Positions 43,927 to 50,606 of a DNA stretch of 64,000 nucleotides are shown one piece after another. Source of the DNA: Denitratimonas sp037478135 (GTDB lineage Bacteria > Pseudomonadota > Gammaproteobacteria > Xanthomonadales > Xanthomonadaceae). Location of the stretch: the NCBI RefSeq assembly GCF_037478135.1, contig NZ_JBBHDV010000008.1:1-64000 (forward strand), given 5' to 3'. The first letter of the stretch is position 1. The number at the start of each line of letters is the position of its first letter. Made by a program: the position numbers and the translations under genes. The notes under the pieces are model-generated. The model made no database searches, was not told the origin of the DNA, and was given only the letters and a program-made list of their open reading frames with translations.

Positions 43927-44997
43927 CCTGATTAGCCCCATCCCTCAGCCATGAAAGTTGTTCGCCAAGCGCAGAACCCGCTCCGGACAAGGCTTGCAGC
44001 GCGTCAGCGCCGTCGCCAGCCGTGGCAGCATGTCGCGCAGGCGGAATCTGCGGTTGAAGCGATACGCAGCTTCGGCCAGGTAGCGACGCGCGTACTTGGC
44101 CTGACGCACCGCGTGGTACACGCCGCTGATGGCACGCTTGGCGTTGGCCAGCACCACATTCGCCCAACACGCGCCTTTGGCCTGCGTCGCGGCGCGACCA
44201 CCGCCGGTGACCAATGTGGTGTGTGCGTGCCCGGCTTCTTCCAGTTGCCGGAAACAGGCCAGGCCATCGGTATAGACCTCGCATTCCGGTTCCAGCCGGC
44301 GCTCGATCCAGTCCCGGAGCGACGCGTTGTCGAACGCCTTCACAGGTTCGATCACGGCGAAGACGGGGTATTCCAGGTTCTCGTCCGTCTGTACGGCGAT
44401 GAGGAAGGGCTGCTTGTTCTCCGATCCGCGCCCGGGCTTGCCACCGTTGCGCTCACCGCCCAGGTAGGCGTCGTCGATCTGTACGAAACCCTTGAGTTTC
44501 CTGGGTTCTTCCCGCTCCAACATGGCCTGCATGATCTTGTGCTTGAGCCGCCAGGCGGCCTTGTAGTTCACCCCCAGGTGACGCATGAGCTCCAGCGCTG
44601 CCATGTTGGTCTTGGTCGTGGTGAGCAGGTAGATCGCCTGGAACCACGTGGTCAGCGGCAATCGGGTGGAGGCGAGCAAAGTGCCGCTGGTCAGCGTGGT
44701 CTGATGGCGACAGGCGCGGCATTGGTAGTACACCGTCGTTCCACGCCGGAAGCGCGATCGGGTTCGGCCCTCGCACTTCGGGCAACGAAACCCCTGCGGC
44801 CAACGCCACTGATACAAGGCCCGGTAGCACTTGGCCTCGGTGCCATAGCGTTGGATGAACTCGTTCATCGACAACCCGTGTTGGAACTGCATGATATTGA
44901 TGCCCATGTCCCTCCTCCTGCGTGTTCGGCGGGGGCATCGTCTCGCAGCGGCGTCTCAGATCCTGAGACGGCTGGCTGAGGGATGGGGCTAATCAGG
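43927..44997. mobile_element. IS1595-family insertion sequence, intact
   Basis: The element is 1071 bp. Its ends are inverted repeats beginning CCTGATTAGCCCCATCCCTC and continuing AGCC on both sides without a mismatch. TGCACTTA is duplicated on both flanks (43919-43926 and 44998-45005), an 8-bp target duplication as usual for IS1595. The transposase frame is complete. Clean ends and a perfect target duplication indicate a recent insertion. It lies within the signal-peptide codons of a secreted-protein gene. Confidence 0.93.
43945..44907 (-). CDS. IS1595-family transposase
   Basis: A 320-residue transposase. The N-terminal zinc ribbon is CPKC at about residues 42-45 and CRAC about 20 residues later. 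The catalytic core contains FVQIDDAYLGGERN, the EVYTDGLACF segment with the second Asp, and WANVVLANAKRAISGVYHAV near the end, in line with the DDNK-type site of this family. AGGAGGAGG lies just before the ATG. No frameshift or stop interrupts it, so the element may still be mobile and could also act on the related MITE at 49052-49241. Confidence 0.92.
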   Translation of the reverse strand: MGINIMQFQHGLSMNEFIQRYGTEAKCYRALYQWRWPQGFRCPKCEGRTRSRFRRGTTVYYQCRACRHQTTLTSGTLLASTRLPLTTWFQAIYLLTTTKTNMAALELMRHLGVNYKAAWRLKHKIMQAMLEREEPRKLKGFVQIDDAYLGGERNGGKPGRGSENKQPFLIAVQTDENLEYPVFAVIEPVKAFDNASLRDWIERRLEPECEVYTDGLACFRQLEEAGHAHTTLVTGGGRAATQAKGACWANVVLANAKRAISGVYHAVRQAKYARRYLAEAAYRFNRRFRLRDMLPRLATALTRCKPCPERVLRLANNFHG

Positions 44998-45022
44998 TGC
45001 ACTTATCCTATTAATAAGCTGG

Positions 45023-45661
45023 ATGCCTCAAGGGAACGCATTGACGCCAGAAAATGGCGAGGTGCCAACCCGGTGTGAGAACATACTAGCCACTTATGCC
45101 CTTCTTATGAGGGCTCAACTTGAATGTAAGTTCAAACCCTATGATGAAGAAATAAACAACATATCCAAAGAGTGCATGAAGGAGTTCACTGAAAAAAGGG
45201 TCAAGGAGATTATTAAATTTGGCTTAAGTGAATTCGACAGAAACGTCAAAGAACTTGGACGCGATGATGGTAGATTCTGTCAATCACTGGCAGCCGCACA
45301 CCCGCAAATCATCAAAAAAGATAGCGGTCAGGATAAAACACAATACCCTGGCAATGAAAACCTTCTAAAACTATCCACCTGGAGCGCGAGCGAGCAAATA
45401 GGAGGTAGCAACGTCAATGGCCGCCCATATTACTTTGACATCACTTATCTGAAAATTTCGTCAGCAGCCGATCAGATAGAGATAAGGGATGTGGTTGTGA
45501 ACAGAGGCAATTGCAAACTACCAGCCTGGCAGGTAGAGAAGCTACCTACAAAACTAAAGTTCGGGCAGTCCATGCAAATCAAGTTCTCAGCAGGGGACTG
45601 TGATCCTGCCGAAGTGTCAATTTCAACAAATTACGGAATGCTTTCATATGGATTCCAATAG
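45023..45661 (+). CDS. 3' remnant of the split secreted-protein gene
   Basis: The open part downstream of the IS starts at an ATG that was an internal codon at the end of the signal peptide. The 212 residues are hydrophilic with six cysteines (RCEN, LECKF, KECMK, RFCQ, GNCKL, GDCDP), which fits a disulfide-bonded periplasmic domain. The C-terminal third is beta-rich and resembles FxLYD-like domains. No ribosome-binding site precedes the ATG. If made, it would stay in the cytoplasm. Base composition is clearly lower in GC than the surrounding genome. Confidence 0.6.
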   Translation: MPQGNALTPENGEVPTRCENILATYALLMRAQLECKFKPYDEEINNISKECMKEFTEKRVKEIIKFGLSEFDRNVKELGRDDGRFCQSLAAAHPQIIKKDSGQDKTQYPGNENLLKLSTWSASEQIGGSNVNGRPYYFDITYLKISSAADQIEIRDVVVNRGNCKLPAWQVEKLPTKLKFGQSMQIKFSAGDCDPAEVSISTNYGMLSYGFQ

Positions 45662-45780
45662 TTTAGTTGTGAGTGCGTGGGATCGCTCTGCGCAAGAGAT
45701 CAATCACTAAAGACATATGATCTGAATAGCCTCCTGAATTACCAGTCAATTCGCTTACTGAAAACAACCATGAGGTATCC

Positions 45781-46443
45781 ATGAAAGCTACTAAGTCAAT
45801 TAAAATTTCTGTTGCTGCATCCTCGCTGCTCATGTCCTTCTCAATTCATGCCGGAGAAATAGAAGCTCAAAATAACGGCGGCACAGCCTGGCGCGCAGGA
45901 ATCGATGGTGTCGTCATTGAATGGAGTGACGATGGAGACTTCAGCCGCATTTATTCGGGTTACACACAGCCTGTCTCTGTACCCAACACCCGCGGGATCA
46001 GGAATGCGAAGGTCATTGCTGAAGAAAAGGCGAAGGCTGCCATCATCAAATTCCTGGAGCAGACTGTAGCCACTGAAACCTTGACTTCCGAGGTCTCCTC
46101 AGACATTGAAAACACCAGTGCACAATCTCAGAATGGCGGCCCAGTGAATTACTCAACGGAAACCGCTAGCAAAATGATTTCGTCTCTCAGCGAATTCACG
46201 TCCTCCTATGCCAAGGGCACATTGCGCGGGGTCATCAGACTTGAGGAGGGGTATGAGGCCAGTACTAGCGAAGTCTGGGTCAAAGTTGGATTCAGTAACA
46301 AAACAATGCGGGCTGCCAGTTCTGTTCGCGAAGCCATCTCAAATGACGGGAAACCGGCTCACCCTGCACTCATGGATGGTGAAGTGGGTACAGGAAGTGC
46401 GGTAAAGAGCCACGTCCGAAAAACCGAACAGAAAGACTGGTAA
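45781..46443 (+). CDS. Exported protein of LPP20/FlgT-like superfamily, unknown function
   Basis: A 220-residue protein with a signal peptide cleaved near SIHAGEI (residue 25). The central helix RNAKVIAEEKAKAAIIKFLEQ and the late strand EVWVKVGFSNKTMRAAS recall the alternating helix/strand plan of LPP20 and FlgT-N domains, in which residues of an Ala-rich helix are followed by a VxV strand. No Cys for lipidation is present. It lies 9 bases upstream of the next gene, forming a pair. Codon use is lower-GC than in the core genome. The family resemblance is weak and from memory. Confidence 0.65.
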   Translation: MKATKSIKISVAASSLLMSFSIHAGEIEAQNNGGTAWRAGIDGVVIEWSDDGDFSRIYSGYTQPVSVPNTRGIRNAKVIAEEKAKAAIIKFLEQTVATETLTSEVSSDIENTSAQSQNGGPVNYSTETASKMISSLSEFTSSYAKGTLRGVIRLEEGYEASTSEVWVKVGFSNKTMRAASSVREAISNDGKPAHPALMDGEVGTGSAVKSHVRKTEQKDW

Positions 46444-46452
46444 CTCATACTG

Positions 46453-47781
46453 ATGGATATCAATACCAAGCCTGTGTTCAAATCTCGGATATCAATCCTG
46501 TGTCTTTTTCTCGCACTGGCATGCTCACCCTTGGTGCCTGATGCTCATGCCCAGCAAACAGCCGAAGTTGTTGTTCGGGGAAGTGGAGAAACATTAGAGG
46601 CGGCTCGCCTTGACGCCATTCGGCAGGCAACCCAGCAGGTGACACAGCAGTTGATCGTTGCTGATCGAAAGATCGAGGACGATGCCATCGTCATGGATCG
46701 TGTTCTTTCCACCATGAACGGCTATGTGGAGAAGTTCGAGTCGCTTGATTCGGGCACCGATGCGAACGGCACATGGCTGGAAGCTCGAATCATCATCTCC
46801 GAAAGTCGAATCGAGAACTTCATTGCCGAAGTTCGTGGCAGCGGCGCTGATGTCGATGGACAATCAGTTTTTGCAGAGCTACAGCGGACAAGGGCACAGA
46901 AAGAGTCGGCTGAGGACATCATGCGCCGTGCGTTTGAGGGCTACCCTCATGCCGCACTGAATGCAAAAGTGGTATCAGTCCGTGTCCCGGATGGCGAGTT
47001 GGAATTCTTATCAGACCACTTATTGATGGATGTGGTCATTGAGACAGACCCTGCCTGGATATCTTCAGCGCTGGGCCTGATAGAGTCTATATCGAATGAT
47101 TCAATTTCTTTGAAACCCAATGCGGCCGAGCGTGAGGCTGGAAGATTTATTTCAGGCGACAGGTGTTTTACTGGCCGCTATCTTATTAGAGGCAACAACC
47201 AACCCAGCATGCAACTGGTCTCAACGCAATGCAGAGACAGTCGCTTCTGGAACTCATTGAAAGACGGGGGAATGCCCTTTTGCTTTGTTCAGAAAGATGG
47301 CGCAAAGTGTCACACCCTGCCTAAAAGCGTGCTGGACGTTATTGGCCGCACAGATGGGGCATCCCTGAATCTTGTAGTGGATTTTGTCGGAGATGACTGG
47401 CAGACGACCAAGCTCTCCAGCTCTTGCCTGGTTGCACATGGGCTTATTGGATCAGATGTGGGGAAATTCCCACAAACCAGTGAAATCAAACACTGGAACT
47501 TCAAGCAGGTCCCATCACTTATAAAACGTGAAGCTCATGGAATTTATGGGAAATTCAGTTACGATGTTCAGGCTTCAGTGGTAGACGTCGGACAGATTAA
47601 TGCGACTTATGCGGTTCGCCTTGACGAGTTTGACCTCAACGCTACACGATCTACCATTGTTGTTCCTGTTTTAAAAAGAGCGAACAGCGACATGATCATT
47701 CCCGATATGTCCTCCGACTCCAAGCCTGACTGCTCTGAGCTTATGCGTGAGGCTATTGATTCTTATCGAGCAAAATCATGA
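46453..47781 (+). CDS. Exported protein with FlgT-N-like domain, unknown function
   Basis: A 442-residue secreted protein. The signal peptide ends VPDAHAQQ (about residue 34). Residues ~37-120 (VVVRGSGETLEAARLDAIRQ, then DAIVMDRVLSTMNGYVEKFE) fit the FlgT-N-like pattern found in periplasmic proteins. Later residues include CFTGRYLIRGN, six cysteines and no domain I know. It is the second of two exported genes of apparently related folds within the low-GC cargo. No flagellar, secretion or pilus gene is nearby, so a FlgT role in motility is unlikely. Confidence 0.65.
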   Translation: MDINTKPVFKSRISILCLFLALACSPLVPDAHAQQTAEVVVRGSGETLEAARLDAIRQATQQVTQQLIVADRKIEDDAIVMDRVLSTMNGYVEKFESLDSGTDANGTWLEARIIISESRIENFIAEVRGSGADVDGQSVFAELQRTRAQKESAEDIMRRAFEGYPHAALNAKVVSVRVPDGELEFLSDHLLMDVVIETDPAWISSALGLIESISNDSISLKPNAAEREAGRFISGDRCFTGRYLIRGNNQPSMQLVSTQCRDSRFWNSLKDGGMPFCFVQKDGAKCHTLPKSVLDVIGRTDGASLNLVVDFVGDDWQTTKLSSSCLVAHGLIGSDVGKFPQTSEIKHWNFKQVPSLIKREAHGIYGKFSYDVQASVVDVGQINATYAVRLDEFDLNATRSTIVVPVLKRANSDMIIPDMSSDSKPDCSELMREAIDSYRAKS

Positions 47782-47790
47782 TTCTCGAAA

Positions 47791-47809
47791 AATGTGCCAG
47801 GGACAATTA
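47791..47809. repeat. 19-bp island motif, copy 3
   Basis: AATGTGCCAGGGACAATTA. It closes the low-GC cargo and overlaps the end of the intact small gene. Base composition rises to the genome level directly beyond it. Confidence 0.6.
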
Positions 47810-48025
47810 AGCCCCTAGGTCATGATGACTAGCCAATTCCCTGACCTTCTCCAACCGCCCCACAAACCCATCCAACACCCCAGCCAGATTCGCGCTACCA
47901 ATCTGCACCGGCTGCGGCGGCAAGGCGTTGACCAGGTCGAGGATCAGGCCCACTTCGGCCTGTAGTTGGTAAAGCGCGGTTTGCAGTTGATCGCGCTGGT
48001 CCAGGTGCTGCTCGGATCGGTTCAT
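47807..48025 (-). CDS. Small helical protein under an immunity-RNA-type leader
   Basis: A 72-residue protein: a charged start (MNRSEQHLDQRDQLQTALYQ), then a helix and LVNALPPQPVQIGSANLAGV and DGFVGRLEKVRELASHH. I do not know its family. It is preceded by a 240-base structured leader that encodes a probable C4/CI-type antisense RNA. A damaged second copy lies at 43657-43787, which supports that it is a real coding sequence: most differences are in third codon positions. The weak ribosome-binding site (GGGAGCACCGTG) ends right at the ATG. Confidence 0.65.
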   Translation of the reverse strand: MNRSEQHLDQRDQLQTALYQLQAEVGLILDLVNALPPQPVQIGSANLAGVLDGFVGRLEKVRELASHHDLGA

Positions 48026-48182
48026 CACGGTGCTCCCGTTGTGTCCGCCAGACATTCGCCACCAGGGTGGCGAACGACGCGCGGTTGAGAGACCGTCCGA
48101 AGGGGCGGCGAGCCTTGCGGCTCCCGCGCGCCGTCCGCCATTGACTGGACGGACGCGCGGCCATCGCCGCTGTGCCGGACAC

Positions 48183-48266
48183 AAAAAAGCGCCGGCATCG
48201 GACGATGGGCGCTTGCGCGCCTTCGGATTCGGGCTCTCACCCCCGGCCAGCGCCTTGCGCGCTGGC
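48183..48266 (-). ncRNA. P4-CI/P1-C4-like antisense immunity RNA
   Basis: Read on the minus strand, about 84 bases after a conserved promoter-like block, the sequence folds into hairpins (CCAGCGC-GCAAG-GCGCTGG; GGCGC-GCAA-GCGCC) and ends in an intrinsic terminator (GCGCC and CATCG paired with CGATG and GGCGC at 48189-48212, then six T). Two unpaired blocks, TGAGAG (48239-48234) and TCCGAAGG (48227-48220), are exactly complementary to CTCTCA and CCTTCGGA in the downstream leader at 48086-48103, in reversed order with similar spacing. This is the design of C4/CI RNAs of phages P1 and P4, which end their own transcript early. Family naming is by design, not by search. Confidence 0.6.
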
Positions 48267-48303
48267 GGTTCGAGCTTACGCCGCGTGGCGGGGTGATGCA
48301 ATG
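48267..48303 (-). promoter_or_regulatory. Promoter-like repeat, copy A
   Basis: This 37-bp block is repeated with two mismatches at 48925-48961. Read on the minus strand it has TTGCAT, a 17-base spacer and TAAGCT, the spacing of a sigma-70 promoter, and within the spacer CGCC-ACGC-GGCG, a short inverted repeat. It lies directly before the antisense-RNA leader. The hexamers are weak, so the conserved spacing is the main argument. Confidence 0.45.
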
Positions 48304-48375
48304 ATTACGGAGCGCTGATCGTCGGCCTTGGGCGAGCAGACGCTCCGGGTACGCTGCAGTCAAGGCAATGCGGTC

Positions 48376-48672
48376 TTACAGCCTTCCCGTCCAGTAATCG
48401 GGCCGACGACGCTTGTGCGCCACCGCCAGAATATGGACATCTCCATTCTTTACGCGATAGATGACGGCATACGGAAATCGAGCCAGCGCGTACCGGCGGA
48501 TGTCCGGTTTGCGTTCGATCCGGTAGCGCAGAGGTGTTTTGACAACATGCGCCATGGCAGCCTCGAAATCCGCCAGATACGCCTCGGGCAGTCCGGATGT
48601 CTGGCGTGAGAGGTAGAAAGCCAGCGTCTCGAGGTGTTCGGCCTCCGCCGCCGGATGGAAGAAGTACGTCAC
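48376..48672 (-). CDS. ParE/RelE-family toxin
   Basis: A 98-residue toxin of the type II ParE/RelE superfamily: FFHPAAEAEHLETLAFYL, then LRYRIERKPDIRRYALARFPYAVIYRV and VHILAVAHKRRRPDYWTGRL, with the family's Arg-rich strand, Phe-Pro turn and C-terminal HxRRRPxYW. ParE members poison DNA gyrase and RelE members cut mRNA; the HKRRRPDYW end is closer to ParE. Its start overlaps the antitoxin stop as ATGA. The pair is complete and should be functional. Confidence 0.9.
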   Translation of the reverse strand: MTYFFHPAAEAEHLETLAFYLSRQTSGLPEAYLADFEAAMAHVVKTPLRYRIERKPDIRRYALARFPYAVIYRVKNGDVHILAVAHKRRRPDYWTGRL

Positions 48673-48896
48673 TTCTTCAACAACGCCCGCGCCTTGTGTG
48701 CGACCTCATCAGCCGATACCAGCACGACCTTGCCGCTGTCGATGTCGGCAGCACGGCGCTCGGCTTCATCCAGCCACAGCGTATCCAGTTCGTCCTGCGG
48801 CAGGTTCTCAAGGCTGATCAGCACTTTCTGCACCAGCCGCGCACGGTCGGCGGCGGGCATTTCCAGAACTTCGCGTTCGAGATTAGTGATGCTCAT
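48669..48896 (-). CDS. Type II antitoxin (TIGR02574-like addiction module component)
   Basis: A 75-residue antitoxin: LEREVLEMPAADRARLVQKV, then ISLENLPQDELDTLWLDEAE and a charged C-terminus. This matches the putative addiction module component family that pairs with ParE/RelE toxins. It lies first in the operon, as usual. The frame continues 21 codons upstream into the promoter-like repeat copy B, so the true start is at 48896. No separate DNA-binding domain is visible; the acidic body probably binds the toxin. Confidence 0.85.
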   Translation of the reverse strand: MSITNLEREVLEMPAADRARLVQKVLISLENLPQDELDTLWLDEAERRAADIDSGKVVLVSADEVAHKARALLKK

Positions 48897-48924
48897 GTTG
48901 TTGATTCGTCTAGCGTGTTTCGAT

Positions 48925-48961
48925 GGTTCGAGCTTACGCCGCGTGGTGGGGTGGTGCAATG
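48925..48961 (-). promoter_or_regulatory. Promoter-like repeat, copy B
   Basis: Two mismatches in 37 bases separate this block from copy A. It lies 29 bases before the antitoxin start and has TTGCAC, 17 bases and TAAGCT on the minus strand. The leader RNA that follows copy A is absent here, so only the promoter block was shared or kept. Confidence 0.45.
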
Positions 48962-49051
48962 TGGACGTGTTGGCAAAGGGATGCTTCTTCGTGATCTGTC
49001 AGGCACATAGCCCTCTCAACGCCCCAAGACGCCCGCATTGCCATTGACTTA

Positions 49052-49241
49052 CCTGATTAGCCCCATCGCTCAGCTGACTTTTCCTTCTCCCCCCGGGAGA
49101 AGGTGGCCCGCAGGGCCGGATGAGGGTTCGGCCATAACAGAGGTTTGCGAGTTCACCTATATGCTCGGCCCGAACCCTCACCCCAACCCCTCTCCCGGCG
49201 GGAGAGGGGCTTTTTGTAGCTGAGTCACAGGGCTAATCAGG
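49052..49241. mobile_element. 190-bp MITE with IS1595-type ends
   Basis: The ends are inverted repeats CCTGATTAGCCC (12 of 12), then CTCAGCT after five different bases. The left end, CCTGATTAGCCCCATCGCTC, is identical to the IS1595 element at 43927-44997 except for one base. TTGACTTA is duplicated on both flanks (49044-49051 and 49242-49249), 8 bp like the IS. There is no transposase. Inside are two inverted copies of the dispersed hairpin repeat. It is thus a non-autonomous element that the IS transposase could move. Confidence 0.9.
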
Positions 49242-49304
49242 TTGACTTAAACTAGGCAATAACTGTGCACAAAATGTTCGAGAGATTGACGGTTGGAGCC
49301 TGCC

Positions 49305-49672
49305 ATGTCCACCGTCTTTGCAGACGTAATCGAAGCCACGAGGGAGCCGGGGACATCGCGCTTTTCCGCTTCCACGATGGCGCAGGTGCTGGGCTTGCAG
49401 CAGCAGGATCTGGCCGAATTCGCAGGCGTGCATCGCAACACCGTGCGCACACATCCGGAGTCGCCGAGGTTGCAGGCCGCGTTGCGTGACCTGATGCGGG
49501 TGCTATCGGCGGCAACGTCGATCCAGCCTGATCCGCAGCGGGCGATTTTCCTGGTCAAGAACGACCGATCCCTGCGTTCCGCCACAAGACCTTGCTGCAA
49601 GTAGTGCAGGCAGGCCGCACCGAGGACGCCATCGACTATCTGGAATCCATCAGCACCGGGGTTGTTGGGTGA
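49305..49672 (+). pseudogene. MbcA/ParS/Xre-type antitoxin, frameshifted
   Basis: From 49305 (TTGGAG upstream) the first frame reads STVFADVIEATREPGTSRFS, a helix-turn-helix segment with LQQQDLAEFAGVHRNTVRTH, and reaches RAIFLVKN. Near 49563 a single-base deletion breaks the frame. The next frame resumes PIPAFRHKTLLQVVQAGRTE and DAIDYLESISTGVVG, the end of the MbcA/ParS/Xre toxin-binding domain, and ends at 49672. No RES-domain toxin partner is present, so this is an orphan and broken antitoxin. Confidence 0.8.
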
Positions 49673-49735
49673 TCTTTTGCGACCTGCCGCCCGCACCACG
49701 CGGCTCCAGAGACGACTTCCGCGATAACGGGCAAA

Positions 49736-49762
49736 GAAAAACGCGGCCGAGGCCGCGTTTTT
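49736..49762. terminator. Bidirectional Rho-independent terminator
   Basis: ACGCGGCC-GA-GGCCGCGT forms a perfect 8-bp stem at 49741-49758, flanked by AAAA on the left and TTTTT on the right. It can end transcription on both strands: from the broken antitoxin on the left and from csbD on the right. Confidence 0.85.
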
Positions 49763-49846
49763 CCTGTTGCAGGGCTGAATCGTGTTGTTTTGTTGCTGCG
49801 AAGGCGGGAGGTTCGTGCATGCTCCCGCTTCGCGGGGTGATGGGCG

Positions 49847-50047
49847 TCAGTGCAGGTTGCGTTCGAAGCTGCGGACCTGCTCTTCGGCTTCGTCCTTGGC
49901 CATGCCGTAGCGTTCCTGCACCTTGCCGACGAGGTATTTGCGGTTGCCCTCGGCCACGCTGAGGTCATCGTCGGTCAGCCGGCCCCATTGGGCCTTGACC
50001 TTGCCGGAGAGCTGTTTCCATTTGCCCTGGAAGATGTCTTCGTTCAT
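49847..50047 (-). CDS. CsbD-family stress protein
   Basis: A 66-residue CsbD-like protein. It starts MNEDIFQGKWKQLSGKVKAQ and has the typical WGRLTDDDL and GKVQERYGMAKDEAEEQV. CsbD proteins are small, abundant general-stress proteins with unclear molecular function. It follows the BON-domain gene on the same strand after 9 bases, with TGAGGTGA before its ATG, so both are expressed together. A terminator follows about 90 bases after its stop. Confidence 0.93.
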   Translation of the reverse strand: MNEDIFQGKWKQLSGKVKAQWGRLTDDDLSVAEGNRKYLVGKVQERYGMAKDEAEEQVRSFERNLH

Positions 50048-50056
50048 GTCGTCACC

Positions 50057-50392
50057 TCAGCGGCTGGTCAGGGCGCGGCTGTCGACGCTGACGACGCCTT
50101 CAATGCCGCGTGCCACTTCGATGGCCTTGTTCACCTGGGTGGCGTCATCCAGCACGCCGGCCAGCGTCACCACGCCATTGGTGGTGGAGACGTTGATCTT
50201 GGTGCCTTCCACGCCGTCGGTCACGAGCAGGTCGGCCTTCACCTTGGTGGTGATCCAGGTGTCGGTGCCGGGCTGTTCGGATTCGAGCGAATCACGCTGC
50301 TGCGGCGGGTCGTTGGCGAAGGCACCGGCCGAGAACACCAGGGCGGTACCGAGAAAGGCGGCAGTCAGCGGGCGGGTGATCTTGATGTTCAT
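50057..50392 (-). CDS. BON-domain periplasmic protein (OsmY-like)
   Basis: A 111-residue secreted protein: signal peptide to about residue 26 (FSAGAFANDP), then one BON domain with TWITTKVKADLLVTDGVEGT, KINVSTTNGVVTLAGVLDD and ATQVNKAIEVARGIEGVVSV. BON proteins such as OsmY bind phospholipid and serve as periplasmic chaperones under osmotic stress. OsmY itself has two BON domains; this has one. It is the first gene of the pair with csbD. Confidence 0.93.
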   Translation of the reverse strand: MNIKITRPLTAAFLGTALVFSAGAFANDPPQQRDSLESEQPGTDTWITTKVKADLLVTDGVEGTKINVSTTNGVVTLAGVLDDATQVNKAIEVARGIEGVVSVDSRALTSR

Positions 50393-50606
50393 GGTCTACT
50401 CCTTGGGGATGGATGGATCAGCTTCGCTCTGAAGCCGGGGATGTTGTTCCACATTCCGTGCCAACCCCATACTCCCTTTAAAATCAACACTTTGCCAACC
50501 ATTCACCTGTGGGATCCGTGCAGGCTGCACGGCTCGTGCAAGGGGCTTCATGCCGCTTGCAATGCCGCCCGGCTACCATGACGCAGCCCTGTTCCGATCC
50601 GAAGCA

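Larger units (their letters stand above)
43893..45661 (+). pseudogene. Secreted-protein gene split by an IS1595-family element
   Basis: An ATG at 43893, preceded by AGGCGG 7 bases upstream, reads MRIHAPLSFAL and then runs into the IS, where it stops. Removing the IS (43927-44997) and one copy of the 8-base target duplication restores one frame of 229 residues that begins MRIHAPLSFALILLISW, a good signal peptide ending near MPQGNA. The mature part (from 45023) has six cysteines and no family I recognise. In the present state the signal peptide is lost, so the product cannot be exported and the gene is probably inactive. Confidence 0.85.

Noticed and set aside
43611..47809. Complete integrative element or prophage
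   Set aside because: No integrase, recombinase, replication or structural genes, and no tRNA target; only repeats and cargo are visible.
48060..48304. Integron attC site
   Set aside because: No GTTRRRY/RYYYAAC pair with correct spacing was found, and no integrase gene is in the window.
48026..48363. Possible protein of the Ash/Icd type over the leader
   Set aside because: The same stretch is open in two frames that both look like Ash-type ORFs, it lies on a structured RNA with a terminator, and no ribosome-binding site is present. I treat it as RNA, not protein.
50393..50606. Sigma-54 promoter before the BON gene (TTGGCACGGAATGTGG)
   Set aside because: The -24-like part fits partly, but the invariant GC of the -12 element is absent.
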